Assembly (NCBI GenBank): GCA_016209895.1
Contig: JACQVH010000168.1
Location: 1 to 45,171 of the forward strand
Length of the DNA stretch: 45,171 bases
Source: Candidatus Hydrogenedentota bacterium
GTDB lineage: Bacteria > Hydrogenedentota > Hydrogenedentia > Hydrogenedentales > SLHB01
Reading direction: 5' to 3'
The position numbers and the translations under genes are program-made. Below the pieces are notes generated by a model, which searched no databases, was not told where the DNA came from, and saw only the letters and a list, made by a program, of their open reading frames with translations. Each line of letters opens with the position of its first letter. The stretch's first letter is position 1. Shown piece after piece: positions 8,601 to 15,442 of this stretch.

Positions 8601-10581
8601 GGATGCGGATGACTTGGTGGTGTATCTGATAGACCACGGCGGGAGCGGGACGTTTCGGTTAAATGCTACGGAGACGCTGAGTGCGGCGGAGTTGGCGGTG
8701 TGGCTTAATCAGGTTCAGGGCAAGGTCTCGGGCAAGGTAATTGTCATTTACGACGCTTGTCAGTCGGGGAGTTTTGTGGAGGTGTTGCGGGCGCCGGGAC
8801 GCATCGTGATAACGAGCGCAGCGGCGGATGAGAATGCGTATTTTCTGAGCACGGGCACGATTTCGTTCTCGAATTTTTTCTGGACGCACGTCTTCAATGG
8901 CTACAGCGTATTGGAGGCGTTCAATTACGCGACGGCGGCGATCAGTCAGACGGTCAAGTTCCAGACGCCGCAATTGGACGATCCGGGGGGCTTGGCGGCG
9001 ACGACGCACATCGGCAACGGGACGGTGATCAGCGCGGACGCGCCGGTCATTGGGGCCGTTCTGTCCAATCCGCAAACCGTGCTTTCGGGTACGACCTCGG
9101 CGGAATTGGCGGCAGATCCGGTGACCGACGCGCAGGGTGTAGCGCGGGTGTGGGCGGTTATCCAGCCGCCGGACTGGGCGCCACCGTCGGCCGATAATCC
9201 GGTGCAGAACTTGCCGTCGCTGGAAATGTTCCCGCGACCGGACAACTTGAACCGTTGGACTGGGACCTACAACGGCTTCATTTCCGAAGGCACGTATACC
9301 ATTGCGGTTTACGCCCGCGACCGGGAGGGCAACACCTCGACGCCGTCCGTGACCTCGGTGAGCGTGAACAATCCGCTGTCGCGCAAGGCGATCATGTTCG
9401 CCGGGGCGACTCAGGCCGACTCGCTGTGGCCGGCCATCGAAAATGCGGTGCGGACGTCGCACAGTGCATTGCGGGGCCAGGGCTATTCCGATGAGGACAT
9501 CCGCTTCTATAGCGCCACCACCATTCCTGGCGTGGACGGTCTGAACGTGTTGGCAAATCTTGAATCCGCCTTGACGTCCTGGGCTATGACCAACACGCAA
9601 GACGTGGTTGTGTTTTTGGTGGGCAACGGCGCGGACGGTGTGTTCGAATTGAATGACACAGAAACATTGTCGGCCGCCCAACTCGACGGGTGGCTGGATG
9701 GGTTGCAGGCCGCGTTACCCGGCAAAGTCACGCTGGTGTATGACGCCTCGCGCTCCGGCAGCTTTGTGGCCGCGCTGCTTCCGCCGGACGGCGAACAGCG
9801 AATCGTGATGGCGAGCGCGGATGCGGATGAAGCGGCCGCGTTCCTGTCCAACGGCGACGTGTCGTTCTCGAATTTCTTCTGGCGGCGGGTGCTCAATGGC
9901 AGCGATCTGGAGCGGGCGTTCAAACACGCGGCGGTGGCCATGAAGTTTTCGACCGGCGGACAGAATGCGCAATTGGATGACAACGCGAATGGCGTTGCGA
10001 ACGAGCGGGAAGACGGCATCGTGTCGCGGGCCACGAGACTGGGTGCGGGAATCCTTCTCGCGGGGGATGATCCCTTGATCGGCTCGGTGACACCGGAACA
10101 GACGCTATCCGGAGAACTTTCCACGACGCTGTGGGCGGATCAAGTTACGACCACAGGGACGATTGCCCGCGTCTGGGCGGTGATTACGCCGCCGGGGTTC
10201 AGTGCGCGCAAAGCCGCCAAGAGCGTCAAAGCGATTACCGATTTGCCCACGGTGGAATTGAATCCCGCCGGCGACAACCGATACGAGGGTACATACGACG
10301 GATTCACCCAAGAGGGCGAATTCGCGATTGCAGTCTTCGCCCGCGATACGGATGGGGCGGTTTCGCTTCCGCTGCCGACGAAGGTTGTCCAGACGCAAGC
10401 GGCGAGCGGTGGCTCGGAAGACATTAACAGCGACGACACCGTGGATGCGGTAGATGTGCAATTGGTCATCAACGCTGCCTTGGGTATTGACACCGGGTAC
10501 GTGTGCGACGTGGACAACAGTGGTGGGGTGGATGCCGTGGACGTGCAGAAGGTGATTAACGCGGCGTTGGGGATCATTTGA
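5665..10581 (+). CDS. Secreted NHL-repeat protein with tandem active/inactive caspase-like domains and C-terminal dockerin
   Basis: This 1638-residue extracellular protein has a signal peptide (hydrophobic SFILFICPLSFVLCASLGFA, cleavage likely before EETYR). About 18 NHL-type repeats follow (residues ~85-895; each reads roughly AVDxxGNVYVADxxNxRIQKFxxDGxYLxQWG). A caspase-like (C13/C14-type) domain spans ~898-1110, with the expected His in IDHGG (His991) and Cys in YDACQSG (Cys1032). An Ig-like spacer follows. A second caspase-like domain (~1245-1450) has Asn1321 (VGNGA) and Ser1362 (YDASRSG) at those positions. A second Ig-like spacer and two dockerin repeats (1586-1638) complete it. The GTG at 5665 overlaps a purine-rich GAGAGGG; a GTG at 5674 with that as ribosome site is equally possible. 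The signal region is encoded by a 7-bp repeat. Confidence 0.9.
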   Translation: MVRVQRNRSTFRSRCLANPFIRQILHPSRFTLRTSSFVLHTSSFILFICPLSFVLCASLGFAEETYRFERMWPTLQQPWYFEGWGDLATDSLGNVYILETYNNRVRKFNSDGVFQTQWGTEGEEPGQFSRPSGIAINESDEVFVSDTLNTRIQKFTGQGVYLKHWGVYGGGPGQFLRPGPVATDHAGNLYVADTVNRRIQIYTAEGRYLKQWSSLNPDDPTRSVTELAVDAFGNVYLLYYSENQFRKFSSNGVYLTAWGGFGNGPGEFYGPNDITVDALGAIYVADTNNHRIQKFASDGTYVTQWGNSWSDPDTTLTAPWKISVDGGGKVCILGGYGDDIRVVRLSFEGAFLTQWTSAGEGPGEFGLPYDMAVDVGGNVYVCDLDSTNNRIQKFDSEGRYLREWGPAGPGLAVDALRNVYVADTGDASIRKYSTDGEFLMQWGGRQPVRPGDIETPRKIDVDGAGNIYVANRGIVKFSPAGAYVLEWQDPENLEDPWYPTDLAADALGNVYVADNFKNRILKFSPDGSLISQWGHLGDGPGEFWILYGLTVDIAGDVYVVDSGNRRVQKFDADGTYLTEWGSLNEGAKPSSVAVDTSGNVFIGEFDNHIVKYSWQGAYLTQWGHSGAGPGEFDEIAGIAVDATGNVYVADWGNNRVQKFSGDGLYLAELRVSGAENSAFSSPTDVATDALGNAYVPFGFRIVQKFAPDGEFLTQLGSSTGNTSVFFSPVDVAVDISNNVYVADGTRIVKLGWQGDYLSEWGNPGSGPGEFFGARSVAVDNFGYVYVVDSGNHRIQEFSSDGIFQTAWGSLGRGPGQFNGALGVAVDGLGYVYVADAGNHRIQTFSSDGMFQMALGTYGYGPGEFKYPSGVAVDKFRNIYVLEMFNHRVQKFRLVNGTINGRAIVVAAGGKFAANDLWQATGLCANFAYRALTYQGFEKEGIQYLSSDVQLDLDNNGQADDVDGDCTKANLEQAITVWSADADDLVVYLIDHGGSGTFRLNATETLSAAELAVWLNQVQGKVSGKVIVIYDACQSGSFVEVLRAPGRIVITSAAADENAYFLSTGTISFSNFFWTHVFNGYSVLEAFNYATAAISQTVKFQTPQLDDPGGLAATTHIGNGTVISADAPVIGAVLSNPQTVLSGTTSAELAADPVTDAQGVARVWAVIQPPDWAPPSADNPVQNLPSLEMFPRPDNLNRWTGTYNGFISEGTYTIAVYARDREGNTSTPSVTSVSVNNPLSRKAIMFAGATQADSLWPAIENAVRTSHSALRGQGYSDEDIRFYSATTIPGVDGLNVLANLESALTSWAMTNTQDVVVFLVGNGADGVFELNDTETLSAAQLDGWLDGLQAALPGKVTLVYDASRSGSFVAALLPPDGEQRIVMASADADEAAAFLSNGDVSFSNFFWRRVLNGSDLERAFKHAAVAMKFSTGGQNAQLDDNANGVANEREDGIVSRATRLGAGILLAGDDPLIGSVTPEQTLSGELSTTLWADQVTTTGTIARVWAVITPPGFSARKAAKSVKAITDLPTVELNPAGDNRYEGTYDGFTQEGEFAIAVFARDTDGAVSLPLPTKVVQTQAASGGSEDINSDDTVDAVDVQLVINAALGIDTGYVCDVDNSGGVDAVDVQKVINAALGII
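5737..5838 (+). repeat. 7-bp CTTCRTC tandem repeat inside the signal-peptide coding region
   Basis: Roughly a dozen 7-bp units (CTTCATC, CTTCACG, CTTCACC, CTTCGTA, CTTCGTC and variants) run head to tail, degenerating toward 5838. Three units make 21 bp, so the encoded peptide repeats every seven residues (TSSFVLH, TSSFILF). The block encodes most of the hydrophobic signal segment of the NHL/caspase protein. Confidence 0.85.
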
Positions 10582-10601
10582 TTCCGCCTGAGGCGGACAA
10601 G

Positions 10602-10710
10602 TGCGGATTGGGGATTGCGGATTGGGGAAGTGGCCCCCCTTTGGGTTTCCTCGGTGGACTTGACTGAAGCAGCGTTTGTTGGACGGGCACGGACGAGCAT
10701 GGACGGGTGC
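10602..10710 (+). repeat. Two small tandem repeats in the gap between the two dockerin genes
   Basis: TGCGGATTGGGGA occurs twice with a 14-bp period (10602-10614 and 10616-10628). A 10-bp unit occurs three times in exact register (GGACGGGCAC, GGACGAGCAT, GGACGGGTGC; 10681-10710). The rest of the gap holds a possible extended -10 (TGGTAAACT, 10756-10764) for the downstream gene, without a good -35. Confidence 0.75.
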
Positions 10711-10803
10711 GTGGCTATAAGCAAAACCGGGGGCTCTTCGTCATATTAGATCGTATGGTAAACTGTATTTGATGCAGGCAGGATTCCAGGTGAAACGGAT
10801 GCC

Positions 10804-12885
10804 ATGATTTCATTCATCACTTGCAGCAGGCGAGGACGCAAGCGGCGATTCTTGTGTCGCACATCGTATTCCTTGCTGCTTTCTTGGTTCGTTGCGGTCG
10901 GTGTCACGGCGCAATTTGCCTACGCGGTCGATCCGGATGCTTTTGAGCCGGATGACACGCCGGAGACGGCGTCCTGGATTGGGCTGAGCGGGGATTTGCA
11001 GGCGCACAATTTTCATGCGGCGGGGGATGAGGACTGGGCGGCGTTGTATGTGACGGACCCGAGTCATGTGACGTTTCAGACGCTGGGATTAGGCCTCAAT
11101 TGCGATACGGTGCTGGAGGTCTACGCTGCGGATGGGACGACGCTGCTCGGTTCCGACGACAATTCGGGCGAGGAGGGTGGCGGCGCATCCACACTAATTC
11201 TATCCTTTTTCGAGAACACGGTGGTCTTCGTCCGGGTCAATCATAAAGACCCGCAGGTCGCGGGCGCAGGGACGGAGTATAACTTGAAAGTGTGGCGGGA
11301 GATTGGTCCGTGTATCGAATCGGCGACCATTACCGGCAACGTCACGGACTCGGTCTCGGGCGAACCGATTGCCGGCGCAGAGGTCGTCGTGGATGAGTTG
11401 CTGCCTTTCTCGTGGTTTTACACGGATCTTACCGGCAACTACGTGATCACTGGGCTATCATCGAATTTCGATACGGCCCCATACAATGTGCGTGCGCGCG
11501 CCTCGGGCTATGCCGATTCCGGTTCGCAACCCATCACGATGGTCTGCGGCGGTTCGGGTACGGCGAATTTCAGTTTGGCGTCCAACACACCCGAATTGTC
11601 CGTGAATCCGACTGAATTGAACTTCCCGGCGTCGGGTGGGGCGGACGAGGTTATGGTGCAAAACACCGGCGGCGGTACGTTGACGTGGGATGCGAGCATC
11701 GTGTCCGGCGACTGGTTCTCGATCCAAATCGCGAAGAAGACCGGCGACGGGAGCATTAGCGTGACGGCGCAGGCCAATCTTGCCGCAACCGCTCGGACGG
11801 GCAGGATTCGGGTAGAAGCCCCCGGGGCCAATAACAGTCCGATAGACGTGACCGTGAATCAGGTTGGGGACACGACGCCCCCGGCCGTGCCCGCCATCAC
11901 CACAAATGGCGGTGTGGACTTCACGACGGCTACCGCCGCTCTCAACCTGGAAGGCACCTGCGGCGCGGATGCCGAGTCCATTCTCGTGAATGGTTCAACC
12001 GCTGGGGTCGCATATACCGCCGGCGCTACCACGTGGTTCTACGGGGGAGTTCTCGCGGAAGGGCCGAACATCTTCAGCGCGGTCGCGACGGATGCCGCGG
12101 GCAACCAGTCTGGGGCGGCCGGCATTACGATCACATTGGACTCGACCCCGCCTCCTGCACCGGTCATTACGACGAACGGCGGCGCGGATTTCACGACGGA
12201 GCAATCGGCGCTGACGCTGGAAGGCACGTGCGGTTCGGACACGGCGTCCATCCTGGTGAATGGCTCGACCACCGGGGTCACGTACGCGCCCGGGGCTACC
12301 ACGTGGTCCTATGCCGGAGTGCTTGCGGAGGGACCGAACAATTTCAGCGTGGCGGCCCGGGATGCCCTCGGCAACCAGTCGGAGGCGGCTACCATCGTCA
12401 TCACGCTCGATACGCGGCCCGTCTTGCAGGTTGAACCGAATCCGGTGAACTTCGGCGCCGCGGGAGGCGACGCCACGATCACGGTGCGGAATACGGGTCC
12501 GGGGACCTTGGTTTGGGATGCAGCGATCACTTCCGGGAACGACTGGCTTTCCATCTCGATATCCGCGTCGAAGATAACGGGCGACGGCACGATTGTGGTC
12601 ACTGCGGAACCGAACTCCTCGCCGGATTCGCGGTCGGGGGCTATCGAAGTTTCGGCGCCCGGCGCCACGCCGAGTCAGGTCACGGTCAACGTGGTGCAAG
12701 CGGGAACGGAACTGCCGCCGGAGAACATTGATGGTCTGGGCGGGGTGGACGCGGTGGACGTGCAACTGGTCATTAACGCCGCGCTCTCGATTGATATTGG
12801 CGGGCTGGATGCGGACGTAAACGACGATGGCAATGTCAATGCCGTGGATGTACAGTTGGTGATCAATGCCGCGTTGGGGCTATGA
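10804..12885 (+). CDS. Secreted PPC / BACON / Ig-domain protein with C-terminal dockerin
   Basis: The 693-residue protein has a signal peptide (cleavage near FAYA-VDP, residue 41). A PPC-type domain (~44-165; DAFEPDDTPETA then GDEDWAALYV) follows. Next come a CarboxypepD_reg-like domain (~175-258), a BACON-like domain (~263-353), two near-identical Ig-like domains (~362-446 and ~453-536; both have ITTNGG.DFTT, LEGTCG.D..SILVNGST and GVLAEGPN), a second BACON-like domain (~539-632) and a dockerin pair (~641-693). No catalytic domain is present, so it looks like a binding or scaffold protein. The first dockerin calcium loop is degenerate (NIDGLGGVDAVD) and the second canonical (DVNDDGNVNAVD). 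The ATG at 10804 has AGGTG at 10788-10792. The next gene starts inside its last 20 bases. Confidence 0.9.
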   Translation: MISFITCSRRGRKRRFLCRTSYSLLLSWFVAVGVTAQFAYAVDPDAFEPDDTPETASWIGLSGDLQAHNFHAAGDEDWAALYVTDPSHVTFQTLGLGLNCDTVLEVYAADGTTLLGSDDNSGEEGGGASTLILSFFENTVVFVRVNHKDPQVAGAGTEYNLKVWREIGPCIESATITGNVTDSVSGEPIAGAEVVVDELLPFSWFYTDLTGNYVITGLSSNFDTAPYNVRARASGYADSGSQPITMVCGGSGTANFSLASNTPELSVNPTELNFPASGGADEVMVQNTGGGTLTWDASIVSGDWFSIQIAKKTGDGSISVTAQANLAATARTGRIRVEAPGANNSPIDVTVNQVGDTTPPAVPAITTNGGVDFTTATAALNLEGTCGADAESILVNGSTAGVAYTAGATTWFYGGVLAEGPNIFSAVATDAAGNQSGAAGITITLDSTPPPAPVITTNGGADFTTEQSALTLEGTCGSDTASILVNGSTTGVTYAPGATTWSYAGVLAEGPNNFSVAARDALGNQSEAATIVITLDTRPVLQVEPNPVNFGAAGGDATITVRNTGPGTLVWDAAITSGNDWLSISISASKITGDGTIVVTAEPNSSPDSRSGAIEVSAPGATPSQVTVNVVQAGTELPPENIDGLGGVDAVDVQLVINAALSIDIGGLDADVNDDGNVNAVDVQLVINAALGL

Positions 12886-13201
12886 GGCTCGGTTATCCGA
12901 TGCGAACGCTATCTTAGACGGCCTGGACCGTCGTGATAGGCGCATGCGAGCAATGGTCCGCCAGGCATCGGTGAACCTACACATCGCCCAGCTCATCTAC
13001 ACGGCACGCACTGAAGCGGGACTTACGCAGGCCGAATTGGCAAGACACGTAGGCACCACTCAGTCGGTAATTGCTCGTTTAGAGGATGCTGACTATCAGG
13101 GACATTCTTTGTTGATGCTTCAACGCATCGCGACTGCGCTTAACCTGCAAGTAGAGGTGCGCTTTATTCGTAGACGTGCGCCGGCCACACGGACAAGATA
13201 G
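12866..13201 (+). CDS. XRE-family HTH protein, HigA-like antitoxin without a toxin
   Basis: This is a 111-residue protein with a helix-turn-helix at residues ~45-100 (IYTARTEAGLTQAELARHVGTTQSVIARLEDADY..HSLLMLQRIATALN). It has the signature of antitoxins paired with HigB/RelE-type toxins, whose N-terminal stretch (DANAILDGLDRRD) also fits. No toxin gene is adjacent on either side: the dockerin gene is upstream (20-bp overlap) and ribosomal protein S1 downstream. It is therefore an orphan antitoxin or a stand-alone regulator. The only upstream ATG lies within the preceding gene; internal ATGs near 12944 would shorten the N-terminus. Confidence 0.8.
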   Translation: MPRWGYEARLSDANAILDGLDRRDRRMRAMVRQASVNLHIAQLIYTARTEAGLTQAELARHVGTTQSVIARLEDADYQGHSLLMLQRIATALNLQVEVRFIRRRAPATRTR

Positions 13202-13256
13202 CCCTGAGGACTTGGGCCTTTCCTCGGTGCTGCCTCGTACCGATTCCGATTAAAAC

Positions 13257-13286
13257 TTGACCTGTTGGCCATTTAGTTGTTATGCT
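13257..13286 (+). promoter_or_regulatory. Sigma70-type promoter for rpsA
   Basis: TTGACC (13257-13262) and TATGCT (13281-13286) are separated by 18 bp, about 60 bp upstream of the rpsA start. Confidence 0.5.
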
Positions 13287-13349
13287 GGTTTTTCTCTGCC
13301 GGTCTGCGGACCGGCAAATTTAGTGCATAGGAGGTCACGCGGTTCAAGT

Positions 13350-15194
13350 ATGAATCAGGAAACCGAAGAACAAGTGGGGGGAAATCTCGCCGTGGAAGGC
13401 GGATTGGAACAGCCGCTTTCGCCCGAAGAAATGGAGGAAGTCTACAAGCAGAGCATGCAGAGCTTCCGGGAAGGCGAAGTGGTGCGGGGCCGGGTCGTGG
13501 AAGTCTTTCCGGACTTTGCGTTGGTAGACATCGGCTATAAGAGCGAGGGGAAGATCGCGGTCGAGGAGTTTCCCAATCGGCATGACATTCGCGTTGGGGA
13601 CGAGTTCGACGTCTATATTGATCAGCCCGAGAACGAAGAGGGTATGCCGGTACTCTCGAAAATCAAGGCGGATAAAATCCGGAATTGGGCGCATATCCAG
13701 GAAGTTTACGATAGAGACGGGGTGATCGAAGGGCGTATCGTCCGGCGCGTCAAGGGCGGTCTCAAGGTGGATATCGGCGTAGACGCTTTCATGCCGGCGA
13801 GCCAGTTGACGTGGCGTCCGACCAGCGATTTGGACCGCTACCTGGGCCAGACGATGGAAGTCAAGATCATCAAGTTGACGCGGCGTCGCCGGAACGTGGT
13901 GGTAAGTCGGCGGAAATTGCTGGAAGAGCAACGGGCCGGTGAAAAGAGCCGCTTGCTCTCGACGATCCAGATCGGCCAAGTGATCATGGGCGAAGTGAAG
14001 AATATTACCGATTTCGGCGCGTTTGTGGACGTGGGCGGCATTGACGGTCTGCTCCACGTGACCGATATGTCGTGGGGCCGCATCAAGCATCCGTCGCAAG
14101 CGGTTTCGGTCGGCCAACGGCTCGAGGTCAAGGTGCTGAATTTTGACCCGGAGACCGAACGGATCAGCCTGGGTCTCAAGCAAAAGAGCGAGAACCCCTG
14201 GAAGTCAGCGCTGAATCGTTATCCCCCGGGCGGCGTGGTCCATGGCCGCGTGGTGAGCATGACGGACTACGGCGCCTTCGTCCAGATCGAGAGTGGCATT
14301 GAAGGCATGGTGCACGTCAGCGAGATGAGTTGGACGCGTCGGGTGCGCCATCCGAACGAAGTGTTGTCCATGGAGCAGGAAGTGAACGTGATGGTGTTGA
14401 GCGTAGACCCGGAAGCGGAAAAGATCGCGCTGGGTCTTAAGCAGACGCTCCCCAATCCATGGAAGGACTTGGAGGGTCGCTATCCGATTGGCTCGGTGGT
14501 GAAGAGTACGGTGCGCAATTTGACCGACTATGGCGCGTTCGTGGAGATCGAGCCGGGGATAGACGCGTTGTTGCACGTGAGCGACATATCCTGGACGAAG
14601 AAGGTGTCGAATCCGTCTGAGGTGTTGCAGAAGGGCCAGGAAGTCCACGTCAAAATCCTGAATATTGACTCGGACGCGGAAAAGATCAACGTGGGGCTCA
14701 AGCAACTCGAAACGGATCCGTGGCAGACGCTTATCGAGCGCTTGCGGCTGGGTTCACATGTCGAGGTGGAGATCGCCAAGCTGGTCAGCTTCGGGGCGTT
14801 TGCGCGGCTCGAAAACGGCATCGAAGGTCTGATTCACGTCAGTGAACTTTCGCGGGAACGGGTTCAGAAGCCCGAGGAAGTGGTTTCGGTGGGCGATAAG
14901 GTGGTGGCGAAAGTCATCAGTATTGATCCCTCCGAGCGGAAAATCGGATTAAGCATTCGTGAATACCAGCGCGATCTCGACGCGCAGGCGCAGGCGCAAT
15001 ACGCGCAGAGCGGTTCCGGGTCGGTAAGCATTGGCGACGTGGTTGGCGATTCGGTGCCGCGTTCACTGCTGCAGGAAGGCAAGTCGTTTTCAGACGCGGC
15101 CAATGAGATGATGCAGCAGATGGGCGGCGAGTCTTCGGACGGGACTGCGGCGGAAGTTCCGACGGAGAATGCGTCCGTCCACGAGGGTCAGTAG
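13350..15194 (+). CDS. rpsA: 30S ribosomal protein S1
   Basis: S1 is the acidic mRNA-binding ribosomal protein needed for initiation on most messages. Six S1 (OB-fold) repeats are visible in order, starting at FREGEVVRGRVVEVFPD, DRDGVIEGRIVRRVKGG, IQIGQVIMGEVKNITDFGAF, YPPGGVVHGRVVSMTDYGAF, YPIGSVVKSTVRNLTDYGAF and LRLGSHVEVEIAKLVSFGAF. The last four have the canonical FGAFV....G..GL.H.S core; the first two are the divergent ribosome-binding type. The ATG at 13350 follows AGGAGGT (13329-13335); codons upstream have no family resemblance. From that start it is 614 residues, slightly longer than E. coli S1, because of an N-terminal acidic leader and a Gln/Ser-rich tail. An intrinsic terminator follows, so it is probably transcribed alone. 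Confidence 0.97.
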   Translation: MNQETEEQVGGNLAVEGGLEQPLSPEEMEEVYKQSMQSFREGEVVRGRVVEVFPDFALVDIGYKSEGKIAVEEFPNRHDIRVGDEFDVYIDQPENEEGMPVLSKIKADKIRNWAHIQEVYDRDGVIEGRIVRRVKGGLKVDIGVDAFMPASQLTWRPTSDLDRYLGQTMEVKIIKLTRRRRNVVVSRRKLLEEQRAGEKSRLLSTIQIGQVIMGEVKNITDFGAFVDVGGIDGLLHVTDMSWGRIKHPSQAVSVGQRLEVKVLNFDPETERISLGLKQKSENPWKSALNRYPPGGVVHGRVVSMTDYGAFVQIESGIEGMVHVSEMSWTRRVRHPNEVLSMEQEVNVMVLSVDPEAEKIALGLKQTLPNPWKDLEGRYPIGSVVKSTVRNLTDYGAFVEIEPGIDALLHVSDISWTKKVSNPSEVLQKGQEVHVKILNIDSDAEKINVGLKQLETDPWQTLIERLRLGSHVEVEIAKLVSFGAFARLENGIEGLIHVSELSRERVQKPEEVVSVGDKVVAKVISIDPSERKIGLSIREYQRDLDAQAQAQYAQSGSGSVSIGDVVGDSVPRSLLQEGKSFSDAANEMMQQMGGESSDGTAAEVPTENASVHEGQ

Positions 15195-15216
15195 CTGGAG
15201 CGAATGTGAGAGTTTG

Positions 15217-15256
15217 CCGCGCGTCTCCCCGAAAGGGCGATGCGCGGTCTTTTTTT
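15217..15256 (+). terminator. Rho-independent terminator after rpsA
   Basis: CCGCGC (15217-15222) pairs with GCGCGG (15242-15247), with inner CCCC-GAAA-GGG pairing capping the stem. TCTTTTTTT follows immediately. It lies 22 bp after the rpsA stop. Confidence 0.85.
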
Positions 15257-15265
15257 GAACTGCGT

Positions 15266-15295
15266 TTGACTCGTGCGGAAGGGTGGGTCTAGGCT
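15266..15295 (+). promoter_or_regulatory. Possible promoter for the acetolactate synthase gene
   Basis: TTGACT (15266-15271) and TAGGCT (15290-15295) have an 18-bp spacer, just downstream of the rpsA terminator and ~150 bp before the start codon. I found no clear leader-peptide attenuator or T-box in the leader. Confidence 0.4.
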
Positions 15296-15442
15296 ATCTA
15301 AAGAGGTAGGGCGCGACGTCGTTCGTCCTCTCGGCAGCAATTCCGGCTCAGTCGGCAAAGCCATTTCGTAATGATGTGCATAGCCGGGTGGGTAACAGAC
15401 GGTATCATTCCTGACCGTCAATTGAAATCCGTGGAGCGATAC

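Noticed and set aside
8659..9681. 340-codon minus-strand frame opposite the caspase-like domains
   Set aside because: Its composition is Arg/His-rich with no motif, and the plus strand is clearly coding.
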